DNA of 64,000 bases from Cycloclasticus sp. GTDB taxonomy: Bacteria; Pseudomonadota; Gammaproteobacteria; Methylococcales; Cycloclasticaceae. Below are positions 17,437 through 26,534 of this stretch, in pieces. The stretch lies in NCBI GenBank assembly GCA_040743155.1, contig JBFLJU010000001.1, positions 620,001 through 684,000 of the forward strand, read 5' to 3'. Under the pieces are notes generated by a model, which saw only the letters and a list, made by a program, of their open reading frames with translations, did no database searches and was not told the DNA's origin. How positions within the stretch are numbered: the stretch's first letter is position 1; each line of letters opens with the position of its first letter. The position numbers and the translations under genes were made by a program.

Positions 17437-20118
17437 TTAGCTGTTTGATAATAAGCGTTTCATTTCTGGGATGCACGAACCGCAACCGGTGCCTGACATC
17501 GTTTGTGCCTTAAGCATTTCGATGCTATTGCAACCATCTCGAGTGGCTGCTTGTAGTTCTAACTCGCCGACATTATTACAGGCACAGATAATTTTCCCCT
17601 TGGTGTCTCGCTTGTTAACTGGGCCGCCGGGGGATAGTAGGTAGGGCCGCAATTCGCCAACATCGCGGCCTTCGAGCATCAGCTTACGTAACCACTGAGC
17701 CTCATTAATATTGCCACCAACCCACCTAACGGCAATCAGGTGCCCATCGCTCAGCCATGCTTTTCGGTTAATTCCATGTTTGTACTCGGAGTAGACTAAA
17801 GTTTCATAGCTTTTACCTTGCTCAAGCATTTGGTCTAAACGTTTGTATTGTTCGGCTTCTAATTCTTTTATACAGGCAAGCTCGACATATGTGACAGGGT
17901 GATCGCTACCTGAACAGCCAACAATGCCATAGGTATAACCTTCAATCATTTGACGGCCCAGTGCTGTTTTTTGCCCGGCCATCAACATCACACCGCGCCA
18001 AGCGGGTTCAAAACGTTCAACCTGTACAGCGCTATGTTTGAATTCCGGTTCTTTGGAAATGGGGTCAACGACGGATTGGGTTAGATTGTTGGAGCGTCCG
18101 CCTCGTGCCGTCATTTCTCCCCAATGCATGGGTAGGAATACCAAGCCGGTGCGCACGTCGCGGTTAATTTGAACCGGTACAATCACTTCGCCACGGCGTG
18201 AGCTTACTCGCACCAGATCATCGGCTTGAATGCCACGAGTATCCGCATCTAGCGGGTGCATTTGTAACTCGGGAAGAGGCACGTGCTGCATCAATTGCGG
18301 CACCGAGCCTGTTTTGGTCATAGTATGCCATTGGTCACGAATACGCCCGGTGGTTAATGAAATAGGGTACGCGGCATCTGTTGGTTCGGCCACAGGGCGA
18401 TAGCTCACATCAACAAAGTTAGCCTTGCCATTGATGGTTTCAAACACGCCGTTGCTATAAAGGCGGGTTGAGCCATCGGGCTCGGTGCCAGATGGGAATG
18501 GCCACTGCTGCGGGCCTTTTTCATCAAGCAAGGTATACGAAAGCCCTGTAATGTCGATAATTTTGCCCGCTGTTAATCCTCGGTGTTCATTGAATACATC
18601 CTCTGTGTTTTTATAAGCAAAAGCATGGTTCCAGTCCTTGCCAAGCTTTTGACCCAAACGTAGCGCAAAATCGGCGGCAATTTTCCAGTCTGGTCTAGAC
18701 AGACCGGCAGCCGGTAAAGCTTGTTGTAAATGAGTAATGCGGCGCTCAGAATTGGTTGCCGTTCCGTCTTTCTCGGCCCAGCCGGCAGCAGGGAATAAGA
18801 GGTGGGCGAATTGTGTTGTATCGGTGGGATGATACGCGTCAGAGACAATTACTAATTCGGCTTTTTTCAATGCGGCTTCCACCTGTTTGGCATTCGGCAT
18901 GGAGATCACTGGATTGGTGCAGGCAATCCACACGGCTTTGACCGTACCGGACTCTAACGCAGTGAATAATTCGGTCGCCGTTAACCCAGGTTTTTCGGAG
19001 ACAGCATCCACGCCCCAGTAGTCGGCAACCTCTTTGCGATCGTTAGAGTTAGTATAATCACGATACGCAGCGAGTGTGTTAGCGAGACCACCGACTTCGC
19101 GACCGCCCATGGCGTTCGGTTGACCCGTCAATGAAAACGGGCCGCAGCCTGGTTTGCCAATTTGTCCAGTGGCCAGGTGCAAATTTATAAGTGCATTATT
19201 CTTGTCTGTGCCAGAAGTAGATTGGTTCAAACCCATCGTCCAAAAGGAGAGAGGTTTGTTTTCTGCAAACCACAACGCCGCTTTGACGATGTCAGCGGCA
19301 TCAAGGCCACAGATATCGGCAGCCTTTCTTGGGGTGATTGCCTGTGCTTGTGAACGTACGACATCGAACCCCTGTGTGTGGTTATTAATATAGTCTTGGT
19401 CAATGAGGTCTTCCCAAATTAATACATTGAGCATGGCCTGCATCAGCGGAACATCGGTACCGGGTTTAATGGGTAAATAAAGATCAGCTATCGAACAGGT
19501 ATCGGTGCGACGTGGGTCAACAACGATGATTTTTAAATCAGAATTAGCGTCCTTGGCTTCCTCCATACGACGAAAGAGGATCGGGTGTGCATAGGCCATA
19601 TTAGCACCAATGATAAAATAGCATTCCGCCAGTTCTATATCGTCATAACAGGTAGGCGGCCCATCTGCGCCGAAGGCACGTTTATACCCAGCAACGGCTG
19701 AGGACATGCAAAGGCGTGAATTGGTATCGATATTATTACTGCCTATAAAGCCCTTCATGAGTTTATTGAAAACGTAATAGTCTTCGGTCAGTAATTGGCC
19801 AGAGACATAGAATGCCACTGCATCGGGGCCGTGTTGACGAATGATATCAGCAAATTTTTGTGCGCCAAAATTCAACGCATGGTCCCAATCGACGGGGGCA
19901 AATGGGTCATTTAATGAGGTGCGAAGTTTAGGGCGTAACAAGCGGTCGTCCGTCGAGACGGTATGGTGCAATTCACGGCCCTTTGAGCAGAGTTTACCTC
20001 GATTGGTCGGGTGTTTTTTATTGCCCGTCAACGAGACAATGCGCTGGCCATCGGTTTCTAGGCGAATGCCGCAGCCCGTTCCACAATAGAAGCAGGTGCT
20101 ATTTACAGTCTGGTTCAT
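17437..20118 (-). CDS. nasA: Assimilatory nitrate reductase, catalytic subunit NasA
   Basis: Cytoplasmic molybdenum enzyme that reduces nitrate to nitrite. Seen: N-terminal 4Fe-4S ligands C9, C12, C16 and C44 (CFYCGTGC...KLCSKG); molybdopterin-binding blocks 'SRLCMSSAVAGYKRAFG', 'GANMAYAHPILFRRM' and 'LINLHLATGQIGKPG'; a molydop-binding domain from about 600 ('PISLTTGRIRDQWHTMT'); a C-terminal BFD-type [2Fe-2S] domain 'IICACNN...GTGCGSCIPE'. 893 residues is normal for NasA with the BFD tail. It is the last gene of nirB-nirD-nasA, 21 bases after nirD. Confidence 0.96.
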   Translation of the reverse strand: MNQTVNSTCFYCGTGCGIRLETDGQRIVSLTGNKKHPTNRGKLCSKGRELHHTVSTDDRLLRPKLRTSLNDPFAPVDWDHALNFGAQKFADIIRQHGPDAVAFYVSGQLLTEDYYVFNKLMKGFIGSNNIDTNSRLCMSSAVAGYKRAFGADGPPTCYDDIELAECYFIIGANMAYAHPILFRRMEEAKDANSDLKIIVVDPRRTDTCSIADLYLPIKPGTDVPLMQAMLNVLIWEDLIDQDYINNHTQGFDVVRSQAQAITPRKAADICGLDAADIVKAALWFAENKPLSFWTMGLNQSTSGTDKNNALINLHLATGQIGKPGCGPFSLTGQPNAMGGREVGGLANTLAAYRDYTNSNDRKEVADYWGVDAVSEKPGLTATELFTALESGTVKAVWIACTNPVISMPNAKQVEAALKKAELVIVSDAYHPTDTTQFAHLLFPAAGWAEKDGTATNSERRITHLQQALPAAGLSRPDWKIAADFALRLGQKLGKDWNHAFAYKNTEDVFNEHRGLTAGKIIDITGLSYTLLDEKGPQQWPFPSGTEPDGSTRLYSNGVFETINGKANFVDVSYRPVAEPTDAAYPISLTTGRIRDQWHTMTKTGSVPQLMQHVPLPELQMHPLDADTRGIQADDLVRVSSRRGEVIVPVQINRDVRTGLVFLPMHWGEMTARGGRSNNLTQSVVDPISKEPEFKHSAVQVERFEPAWRGVMLMAGQKTALGRQMIEGYTYGIVGCSGSDHPVTYVELACIKELEAEQYKRLDQMLEQGKSYETLVYSEYKHGINRKAWLSDGHLIAVRWVGGNINEAQWLRKLMLEGRDVGELRPYLLSPGGPVNKRDTKGKIICACNNVGELELQAATRDGCNSIEMLKAQTMSGTGCGSCIPEMKRLLSNS

Positions 20119-20139
20119 GTCGTCTCTAACCTGTGCAGA

Positions 20140-20463
20140 TTAGCCTAGGCTTAGAAAGATTTGTCGGCCTTCGACTTTGACTGGGTAGCGGGTCACGCAA
20201 CCTGAGTCGGGAGCTGCCACTTGGCCGGAATCTAGATTAACGCGCCAATTGTGCAAGGGGCAGAGCACATCGCCATTAGAGATAATGCCATCGACTAGCG
20301 GCCCATCCTTATGCGGGCAGCGGTTTTCGATGGCTTTGATGCTGTCATCGGTCAGGCGAAACAGTGCGATACTGGTTTTGCCTGCGATCACTGTTCTGCC
20401 GCCGGATGGGGGGATTTCATCAATTGTACAGATGGGATGCCATGTTATTTTAGAAGAGCTCAT
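20140..20463 (-). CDS. nirD: Nitrite reductase (NADH) small subunit NirD
   Basis: Small Rieske-fold subunit of the assimilatory NADH nitrite reductase. Seen: 107 residues; 'ENRCPHKDGPLVDG' and 'CPLHNWRVNLDSGQ', which keep the Cys-x-His and Cys-xx-His spacing, so this copy may bind a cluster, unlike E. coli NirD. The ATG overlaps the nirB stop in an ATGA arrangement, and GGAGG is present upstream inside nirB, so translation is coupled. Confidence 0.94.
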   Translation of the reverse strand: MSSSKITWHPICTIDEIPPSGGRTVIAGKTSIALFRLTDDSIKAIENRCPHKDGPLVDGIISNGDVLCPLHNWRVNLDSGQVAAPDSGCVTRYPVKVEGRQIFLSLG

Positions 20464-22916
20464 GAGTTGACCTCCTTGATTTCGATGGTTCTGTATTCAT
20501 TAAATTCTTTGCTGCCAGTGCGAGCTTCATCATCAATGCGGTCTTGCCATGGATCACTGTCTAGCGTATCCATATAGACTTTCAGACGTGCCACCAACGC
20601 TTTGCGGTTATCAATATCGTCTACCACCGCAATTTTAATGCTCTCCATACCAACACGTTTTTGCCAGGGGGCGCAGCGTTCATTATGACGGCCGGTTTCA
20701 CGATAATGTTGTAGATAGGCTTTGACGATCTCTTCAACCTCTTCAGCCGTTTCTACGAGGCATAACATTTCGGTCGCAACCACGTGCACGCCACCATTGC
20801 CACCGGTACTGATCTCCCAGCCACCTTCCACACCAATAATGCCGACATCCTTAATGGTTGATTCGGCGCAATTTCTTGGACAACCGGATACCGCTAATTT
20901 CACCTTGGCAGGGAACCATACACGCTCCAGCTCTTTTTCAAGGTGGATGCCCAACCCCGTGGAGTTCTGTGTGCCGAAGCGACACCACTCGGAACCGACG
21001 CAGGTTTTTACTGTGCGCAGTGCTTTCCCGTAGGCGTAACCAGAGGGCATATCAAGGTCTTTCCAAATAGATGTTAAGTCTTCTTTTTTTATGCCGAGTA
21101 GGTCGATGCGTTGTCCGCCGGTGATTTTTACGGTGGGGACAGCGTATTTCTTGGCCACGGTGGCAATACGGATCAGATCGTCGGGGGTGGTTTCGCCGCC
21201 ATAAATACGCGGGATGACCGAGTAGGTGCCGTCTTTTTGAATGTTTGCGTGCATCCTCTCGTTGGCAATACGGCTACTGCGATCATCTTCAGAATCCTCT
21301 GGCCAGATCATACCGATGTAATAGTTAATGGCCGGGCGGCAGACTTGGCAGCCTTCACATTCCCAATCCAATGTGTGCATTACGTCACGTACAGTGGTCA
21401 GCTTTCTAGCTTTGATCTGCTCTTTAACCTGCTCGTGGTTCAACTCGGTGCAAGCGCAAATAGGGTCGTGTTCTGATTCTACAAATGCAGTACCCAATGT
21501 AGACGTTAGAAGTTGGTACACCAGCCCTTCGCAGCCACCACAGGAACCCGCTGCTTTGGTGTTGGCAGTAATTTCTTTACGGGTGGTCAAACCATCATTG
21601 ACGATGGCATCGACAATGTCTTTTTTGCTCACACCGTTGCAGCCGCAAACAATGGTTGCATCCGTCATTTCTGCAGCCAGATCAATGCCTGAGTGTCCTG
21701 AATCACCTAAGCCTGATGCAGAGAAGAGTAGGGTGGAACGGAGGTCGGATATGTCTTTACCGTCCTGCATCCATTGGAAGAAGGTTGGCCCGTCAGCGGT
21801 ATCGCCAAACATGACGACCCCTTTGATCTCGTCATCTTCAATGATCAGTTTTTTGTATACGCCGCCAACTTGATCCATTAATTCAATAACATCAGCACCC
21901 GATGCGCCCATAAAGTCGCCGGCTGAGAACACGTCGACACCGGAAATTTTCAGTTTGGTGGACAGTACGGAACCTTCATATGATTTAAGCCCTTGACCGG
22001 TAATCATATGGGCCAGCGTCTTGGCTTGTTCAAACAAAGGTGCCACCAAGCCATACACCGCCCCTCGGTGCTCAACGCATTCGCCCACGGCATAAATAGA
22101 GGGGTCGGTGACCGTTTGCATATAATCATTAATAACAATGCCTCTATTGCACAATAGACGGCAATCTTTGGCGAGCGCCATATTGGGGCGAATACCCACG
22201 GCCATTATCAGCAGGTCACATTCAAGCGATGTGCCATCTTTAAACTGCAGGCCGGTGACGCGGTTTTCACCAAGAATTTCTTCAGTTAGGGTCGAGGTTT
22301 TAAAGACCATGCCTTGCGCTTCAAGATCGCTGCGCAGCATTTCACCAGCAGTGGAGTCGAGCTGCATATTCATCAGCGTGCTTTGATCGTGGATTACGGT
22401 GGTTTCCATGCCTAAATTCAGCAGCCCTTTGGCCGCTTCCAGACCAAGTAGGCCACCGCCAATCACCGCCGCTTTTTTGTATTTTTTGGCAGCCTCAATC
22501 ATGGCGTCGCAATCATCAATATCGCGAAAGGCCATCACACCTTCTTTATCATGCCCGGGAATCGGAATAATGAAGGGGTTAGAACCCGTTGCGATAATCA
22601 GCTTGTCGTACTCAGCCTCAGTACCATCGTCAGCAATAACTTTTTTGTAAGCTCGCTGAATCTTTTCGATACGCTTTTCCGTATATAAGGTAATGTCGTT
22701 ATCGGCATACCACTGTTCATCATTAAGGATGATATCCTCAACAGTGGTTTCACCAGCAAGCACCGGAGACAGCATGATGCGATTGTAATTAGGATATTTT
22801 TCAGCGCCAAAAATGGTGATATCGAACATATCCGAGGTGATTTTGAGGATTTCTTCAATGGCACGCACACCCGCCATGCCGTTACCGACCATTACCAGTT
22901 TCTTTTTGTCACTCAT
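20460..22916 (-). CDS. nirB: Nitrite reductase (NADH) large subunit NirB
   Basis: Siroheme enzyme reducing nitrite to ammonium with NADH. Seen: N-terminal FAD/NAD domains ('VMVGNGMAGVRAIEEI', 'KKAAVIGGGLLGLEAAKGL'); a BFD-type [2Fe-2S] domain ('CGCNGVSK...SCGGCEG'); a second Cys-rich module ('CACTELNHEQV...CEGCQVCRP'); the siroheme/4Fe-4S site 'TCVGSEWCRFG' and 'AVSGCPRNCAES'. ATG at 22916 was chosen: AAGGAG lies 7 bases upstream and the product starts 'MSDKKKLVMVG'. 818 residues fits. First gene of the operon; no nitrate transporter or nasST genes follow. Confidence 0.96.
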   Translation of the reverse strand: MSDKKKLVMVGNGMAGVRAIEEILKITSDMFDITIFGAEKYPNYNRIMLSPVLAGETTVEDIILNDEQWYADNDITLYTEKRIEKIQRAYKKVIADDGTEAEYDKLIIATGSNPFIIPIPGHDKEGVMAFRDIDDCDAMIEAAKKYKKAAVIGGGLLGLEAAKGLLNLGMETTVIHDQSTLMNMQLDSTAGEMLRSDLEAQGMVFKTSTLTEEILGENRVTGLQFKDGTSLECDLLIMAVGIRPNMALAKDCRLLCNRGIVINDYMQTVTDPSIYAVGECVEHRGAVYGLVAPLFEQAKTLAHMITGQGLKSYEGSVLSTKLKISGVDVFSAGDFMGASGADVIELMDQVGGVYKKLIIEDDEIKGVVMFGDTADGPTFFQWMQDGKDISDLRSTLLFSASGLGDSGHSGIDLAAEMTDATIVCGCNGVSKKDIVDAIVNDGLTTRKEITANTKAAGSCGGCEGLVYQLLTSTLGTAFVESEHDPICACTELNHEQVKEQIKARKLTTVRDVMHTLDWECEGCQVCRPAINYYIGMIWPEDSEDDRSSRIANERMHANIQKDGTYSVIPRIYGGETTPDDLIRIATVAKKYAVPTVKITGGQRIDLLGIKKEDLTSIWKDLDMPSGYAYGKALRTVKTCVGSEWCRFGTQNSTGLGIHLEKELERVWFPAKVKLAVSGCPRNCAESTIKDVGIIGVEGGWEISTGGNGGVHVVATEMLCLVETAEEVEEIVKAYLQHYRETGRHNERCAPWQKRVGMESIKIAVVDDIDNRKALVARLKVYMDTLDSDPWQDRIDDEARTGSKEFNEYRTIEIKEVNS

Positions 22917-23414
22917 TGTCATCTCCTTAAGAAATATAATTGCGGACAAAACAAAGTAAGCTTGGTACTAACCTGACCCTGTGCGTATTGCTGAAAAAAG
23001 CACGAGGTGGTTCTTTAATAATGTGGGTAAATGGGTATTGAGAGTCTTGATGGAGGAATTAAGCTGGAGAGTACTCTTTTCATACCTAAACCCTAGCTAA
23101 GAATATACTCCTGATTTTAGAGAAGCGACACCTTTTAATTCATGCTAACTCGCGTATATATTGATCACTTTTCGTAGTATTAATTGTTGGCTGTTAATCG
23201 CTAACGGCGCAGCAGTCACAGAAAACAAATATACGAGCACCAAATAAGAAGACGGTTGCGCCTCGAATTTGAGCAAGAGAAGTCGTGACAGGAGGGGTGG
23301 AGGGGTAAAAATGATTGCTTAATGAAAGAGAGCTAAAGCAAAGTCCAGAGTGTTTTTATCGATGCTACTCAATTACACCCCATTACAAGGTTAGATGTGT
23401 TTGATATTAGCCCA
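22917..23414. other. Upstream region of nirB, next to the tRNA-Asn hotspot
   Basis: About 500 bases without a credible gene. The nirB leader lies here. A 10-bp palindrome AGAGTACTCT is centred near 23075 and could be an operator. I looked for the paired hexaloop hairpins of an ANTAR target and for an FNR box, and saw neither clearly. The right part may be an eroded end of an old island, since the tRNA-Asn relic begins just after it. Confidence 0.4.
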
Positions 23415-23450
23415 ATAAAAAAGCCCTAACGTCGAAAACGTTAAGGCTTT
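23415..23450 (-). terminator. Rho-independent terminator beside the tRNA-Asn relic
   Basis: The hairpin AAGCCCTAACGT-loop-ACGTTAAGGCTT has an A-run on the left that reads as a U-run on the minus strand. It is nearly identical to the terminator at 37770-37804, downstream of the intact tRNA-Asn. Confidence 0.75.
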
Positions 23451-23456
23451 GATATA

Positions 23457-23497
23457 TGGCTCCTCCAACTGGACTCGAACGAGTGACCCAATGATTA
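23457..23497 (-). repeat. Diverged partial tRNA-Asn copy (old attachment site)
   Basis: 41 bases match the 3' part of tRNA-Asn (as at 37813-37853) with two mismatches and no anticodon. The flanking terminator also matches the one at 37770. It is best explained as the scar of an earlier integration event at the same tRNA gene. Confidence 0.8.
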
Positions 23498-23656
23498 TAG
23501 GTTAGGAATTCCTAGAGGAATTTAGGTGTGTAGGTATTCATATAAAATATCCATTTTTGCGCATAAAGACGGATGCGGGGGAGGGTTTCAGCGTTATCGC
23601 TGAAGTGGATAAAGTGCAAAATTTGGTAAGGTGGTTTAATAAAAAATAGGGGATTA

Positions 23657-25330
23657 TTAACTTTTTTTTATTTTCTCGTAATACTTCTTAGCATAATCTT
23701 CCAAAAGAGTTTTATTCGATTTTGAAACTGAATTTCCTAAAGTTAAAGACATGCGCGCTAATTCAATACTCGCTTCTATATTTTCTGAAACCACCCCCGA
23801 TGCGCCCAGCTTTTGCAGTTCAATGCACTCTGATGAATTGCGCGCCCTCACATAGATCAACAAGTCTGGGTTTGCCCCACGTAATGATGCAACAATTAGC
23901 CTAGATGCTTTAATATCGTTGATAGTGATGATGATCGTTGATGTGTCTTCTGCGCCAACAGAATCTAATAATGCTTTGTCGCATACATCACCATAGAACA
24001 CAGGGGGGGCGTCGGCTCTTGATTCGTTAACGATTGAAGGGTTGATGTCTATTGCTATGAAAGGTTGCCCAGCTTGGGTCAGTATCTCCCCAACTCTATG
24101 TCCGACTCGACCAAATCCAGCGATAACAGTTGGGCCTAATTTAGGTTGTTCAAAGTAAATTTCACGTTTTAGCTTATTCTTGTTCAGAATACGTTGCGCC
24201 CTGTTTGCTAATGCAGGCGTAACGAGCAAGCTGAGTAAGATAACGAGTAATAGTTGCTGATGTGCAGCGGTATCTAAAACCCCTGATTGCACGGACAAGG
24301 AAAATAAAACAAGAGCAAACTCACCGCTTTGCGCCAAGATGACAGCAACGGCAAGACTTTTGCTTTTATTCAACCCAAACAAGTAGACCAGCGGGAAAAG
24401 GATTATTATCTTAACGGCAATGAGAAGAGCAACTAAGCCTATGGATAGGAGGGGCTTTTCGAGTAGTAATCCCAAGTTTAAAGACATCCCCATCGACATG
24501 AAGAAAAGGCCTAACAATAACCCTCTAAATGGTTTTATTTCTGACACGACTTGATGTTTATATGATGAGTCTGACATGAGCATGCCCGCCATAAAGGCAC
24601 CCATTGCCATAGACAAGTTGATGTGCTCGGCAATCAAAGAAATACCAAGAACGATTAAAATGGCCGATGCTGTAAACACCTCGGGTATTTTTGTTTGCGC
24701 AATGCGGTGAAGGATCGGGTGTAAAAAGTAGCGACCTAATAAAATGACTAACAAAAGAATGACTAGCGCTTCGCCCAGTGCAAGCCCTATATCATCACCA
24801 ACGCTCAGTTCTGGCATTGCTAAAAATGTAACCAGCGCTAATAAAGGAACGACAGCTAAATCTTGTAATAACAAAATAGAGAATGTTGTTCGGCCATAGG
24901 TTGATTTAAGTAAATGTTGCTCGCTAAGTAACTGCAACACAAAGGCTGTAGATGAAAGAGCCAGTGCTGGACCAATGATGACAACGGACCGAAGAGGTAA
25001 GTCAAATACATAGTAGGCGATAGCCGTTAGTGCAATAGCCGTTATCATTACTTGGAGCGTGCCCAACCCAAAGACCATTTTTCTCATTTGCCAAAGCCGA
25101 GAGGGTTTAAGCTCTATACCTATCACGAATAAGAGAAAAGCAATGCCCACTTCAGCGAGGCTGCTTATTTCATCGATACTGTTAATCAAGCTTAAACCTG
25201 CAGGCCCAACAATTAAACCAGCGATTAAGAACCCTGGTACAGCGCCTAATTTAATGGCTTGGCACGCAGGTACAACGACAACAGCGGCCGATAGAAGAAT
25301 AATTAAATCTGTAAGGTAGGCTGATGTCAT
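23657..25330 (-). CDS. Kef-type CPA2 cation/proton antiporter with RCK_N domain
   Basis: Monovalent-cation:proton antiporter-2 family, K+ or Na+ efflux at the inner membrane. Seen: about 12 helices over residues 1-385; 'GFLIAGLIVGPAGLSLI' and 'SLAEVGIAFLLFVIGIELKPSRL' near the N terminus; 'FSILLLQDLAVVPLLAL', the family's charged helix; a cytoplasmic Rossmann RCK_N domain from about 400 ('PTVIAGFGRVGHRVGEIL'). No C-terminal TrkA-C domain is evident. 557 residues fits. It is the last gene of nhaR-nhaA-kef-like, 11 bases after nhaA. The ion (Na+ or K+) cannot be read. Confidence 0.88.
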   Translation of the reverse strand: MTSAYLTDLIILLSAAVVVVPACQAIKLGAVPGFLIAGLIVGPAGLSLINSIDEISSLAEVGIAFLLFVIGIELKPSRLWQMRKMVFGLGTLQVMITAIALTAIAYYVFDLPLRSVVIIGPALALSSTAFVLQLLSEQHLLKSTYGRTTFSILLLQDLAVVPLLALVTFLAMPELSVGDDIGLALGEALVILLLVILLGRYFLHPILHRIAQTKIPEVFTASAILIVLGISLIAEHINLSMAMGAFMAGMLMSDSSYKHQVVSEIKPFRGLLLGLFFMSMGMSLNLGLLLEKPLLSIGLVALLIAVKIIILFPLVYLFGLNKSKSLAVAVILAQSGEFALVLFSLSVQSGVLDTAAHQQLLLVILLSLLVTPALANRAQRILNKNKLKREIYFEQPKLGPTVIAGFGRVGHRVGEILTQAGQPFIAIDINPSIVNESRADAPPVFYGDVCDKALLDSVGAEDTSTIIITINDIKASRLIVASLRGANPDLLIYVRARNSSECIELQKLGASGVVSENIEASIELARMSLTLGNSVSKSNKTLLEDYAKKYYEKIKKS

Positions 25331-25341
25331 AGTCTTTTAGT

Positions 25342-26514
25342 TTATAACGATGGCGTATCTCTTTGGCAAAATTTGAGGATCAGGTAGCCAACAATCCCAG
25401 AAGCAAACGAAGCGATGAGTATGGCCAGTTTATCGGTGTACTGGAATAGGCTGTCGTCTACAAAAGCCAGCGAAACAATGAATAAGCTCATCGTGAAGCC
25501 GATGCCGGTTAAAACAGATACGCCATATAATTGAATCCAATTACACTCATCAGGCAAGGTGGCAAGCTTTAATTTTATTGCTAACCAACTAAAGCCAAAT
25601 ACACCTAATTGTTTGCCCAGAAATAGTCCGAGCATGATGCCTAAGGGAACAGGGCCAGACATTTGGTCTAAGGATATATCCGTTATATTGACGCCCGCAT
25701 TAACGAACGCGAATAATGGCAAAATGAAAAACGCAACCCAAAAATGCAAGCCGTGTTCAATCTCTTTAAGCGGCGAGAATGATTCGCCATTTTCATTTTT
25801 ACCTTCCATTGGTATGGTAAATGCCAGAGCAACCCCAGCTAATGTGGCGTGAACGCCGGACTTGAGAACGCTAACCCATAGTATCCATCCAACAATAAAA
25901 TAAGCGGCCTTTTTAGACACGTTGAATATATTAAGAGCGACCAATGTTGCCAATGAAAGCGCTGCAACGGCAATTGAAAGTGTTGATAAATCCGAGGTAT
26001 AAAAAATAGCAATAATAACGATCGCACCTAAATCATCAATAATAGCCAGCGCCATTAAGAACACTTTAAGAGAAAGCGGCACCCGATTGCCTAACAACGA
26101 TAAAATGCCTAGTGCAAAAGCAATATCTGTCGCGGTCGGTATAGCCCAGCCATCTACAGCGATCTCATTGTTTCCGTTAAAGGCATAATAAATCATGGCG
26201 GGTACAACCATGCCTCCAATAGCAGCAAAACCAGGCAGCGCTACTTGCCGTATAGATGACAGGTGCCCCTCTAGAATTTCACGCTTAACCTCTAAGCCAA
26301 TCAGTAAGAAGAAGATGGCCATTAACCCATCATTAACCCAATGATAAAGCGATTTGTCTAATTCCAAAGGGCCAATTTTAATTTCAACAGGAATGTGTAA
26401 GAAATACTCATAGGCAGGTGACAGGAATGTATTGCTAAAGAGTAGGGCGAATATTGTGGCAAAAATAAGCAATATGCCGCCGGCCGATTCTTTCTTTATA
26501 AATTCATCTAACAT
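25342..26514 (-). CDS. nhaA: Na+/H+ antiporter NhaA
   Basis: Electrogenic 2H+/Na+ exchanger of the inner membrane. Seen: 'FIKKESAGGILLIFATIFALLFSNTF' at the N terminus; 'DGLMAIFFLLIGLEVKREILEGHLSS'; the ion-binding pair in 'MALAIIDDLGAIVIIAIFYT'; 'LYGVSVLTGIGFTMSLFI', the conserved Lys-free loop region of helix XI. 390 residues matches E. coli (388). GGAGAAAAG precedes the ATG. The nhaR gene lies 20 bases upstream on the same strand, so the two are an operon (in E. coli the order is nhaA-nhaR). Confidence 0.96.
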   Translation of the reverse strand: MLDEFIKKESAGGILLIFATIFALLFSNTFLSPAYEYFLHIPVEIKIGPLELDKSLYHWVNDGLMAIFFLLIGLEVKREILEGHLSSIRQVALPGFAAIGGMVVPAMIYYAFNGNNEIAVDGWAIPTATDIAFALGILSLLGNRVPLSLKVFLMALAIIDDLGAIVIIAIFYTSDLSTLSIAVAALSLATLVALNIFNVSKKAAYFIVGWILWVSVLKSGVHATLAGVALAFTIPMEGKNENGESFSPLKEIEHGLHFWVAFFILPLFAFVNAGVNITDISLDQMSGPVPLGIMLGLFLGKQLGVFGFSWLAIKLKLATLPDECNWIQLYGVSVLTGIGFTMSLFIVSLAFVDDSLFQYTDKLAILIASFASGIVGYLILKFCQRDTPSL

Positions 26515-26534
26515 ACTCTTTTCTCCTGTTTTCC

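Noticed and set aside
22917-23160. ANTAR target hairpins in the nirB leader
   Set aside because: No pair of hexaloop hairpins with the expected A and G positions was seen by eye; a covariance search is needed.
23503-23520. AGAGGAATT after the relic att as a remnant 5' acceptor of tRNA-Asn
   Set aside because: Nine bases alone may be chance; flanks do not match those of the intact tRNA.
23587-23604. Perfect hairpin TTCAGCG-TTAT-CGCTGAA downstream of the kef-like gene
   Set aside because: No U-run follows on the minus strand, so I do not call it a terminator; it may only be an mRNA end structure.
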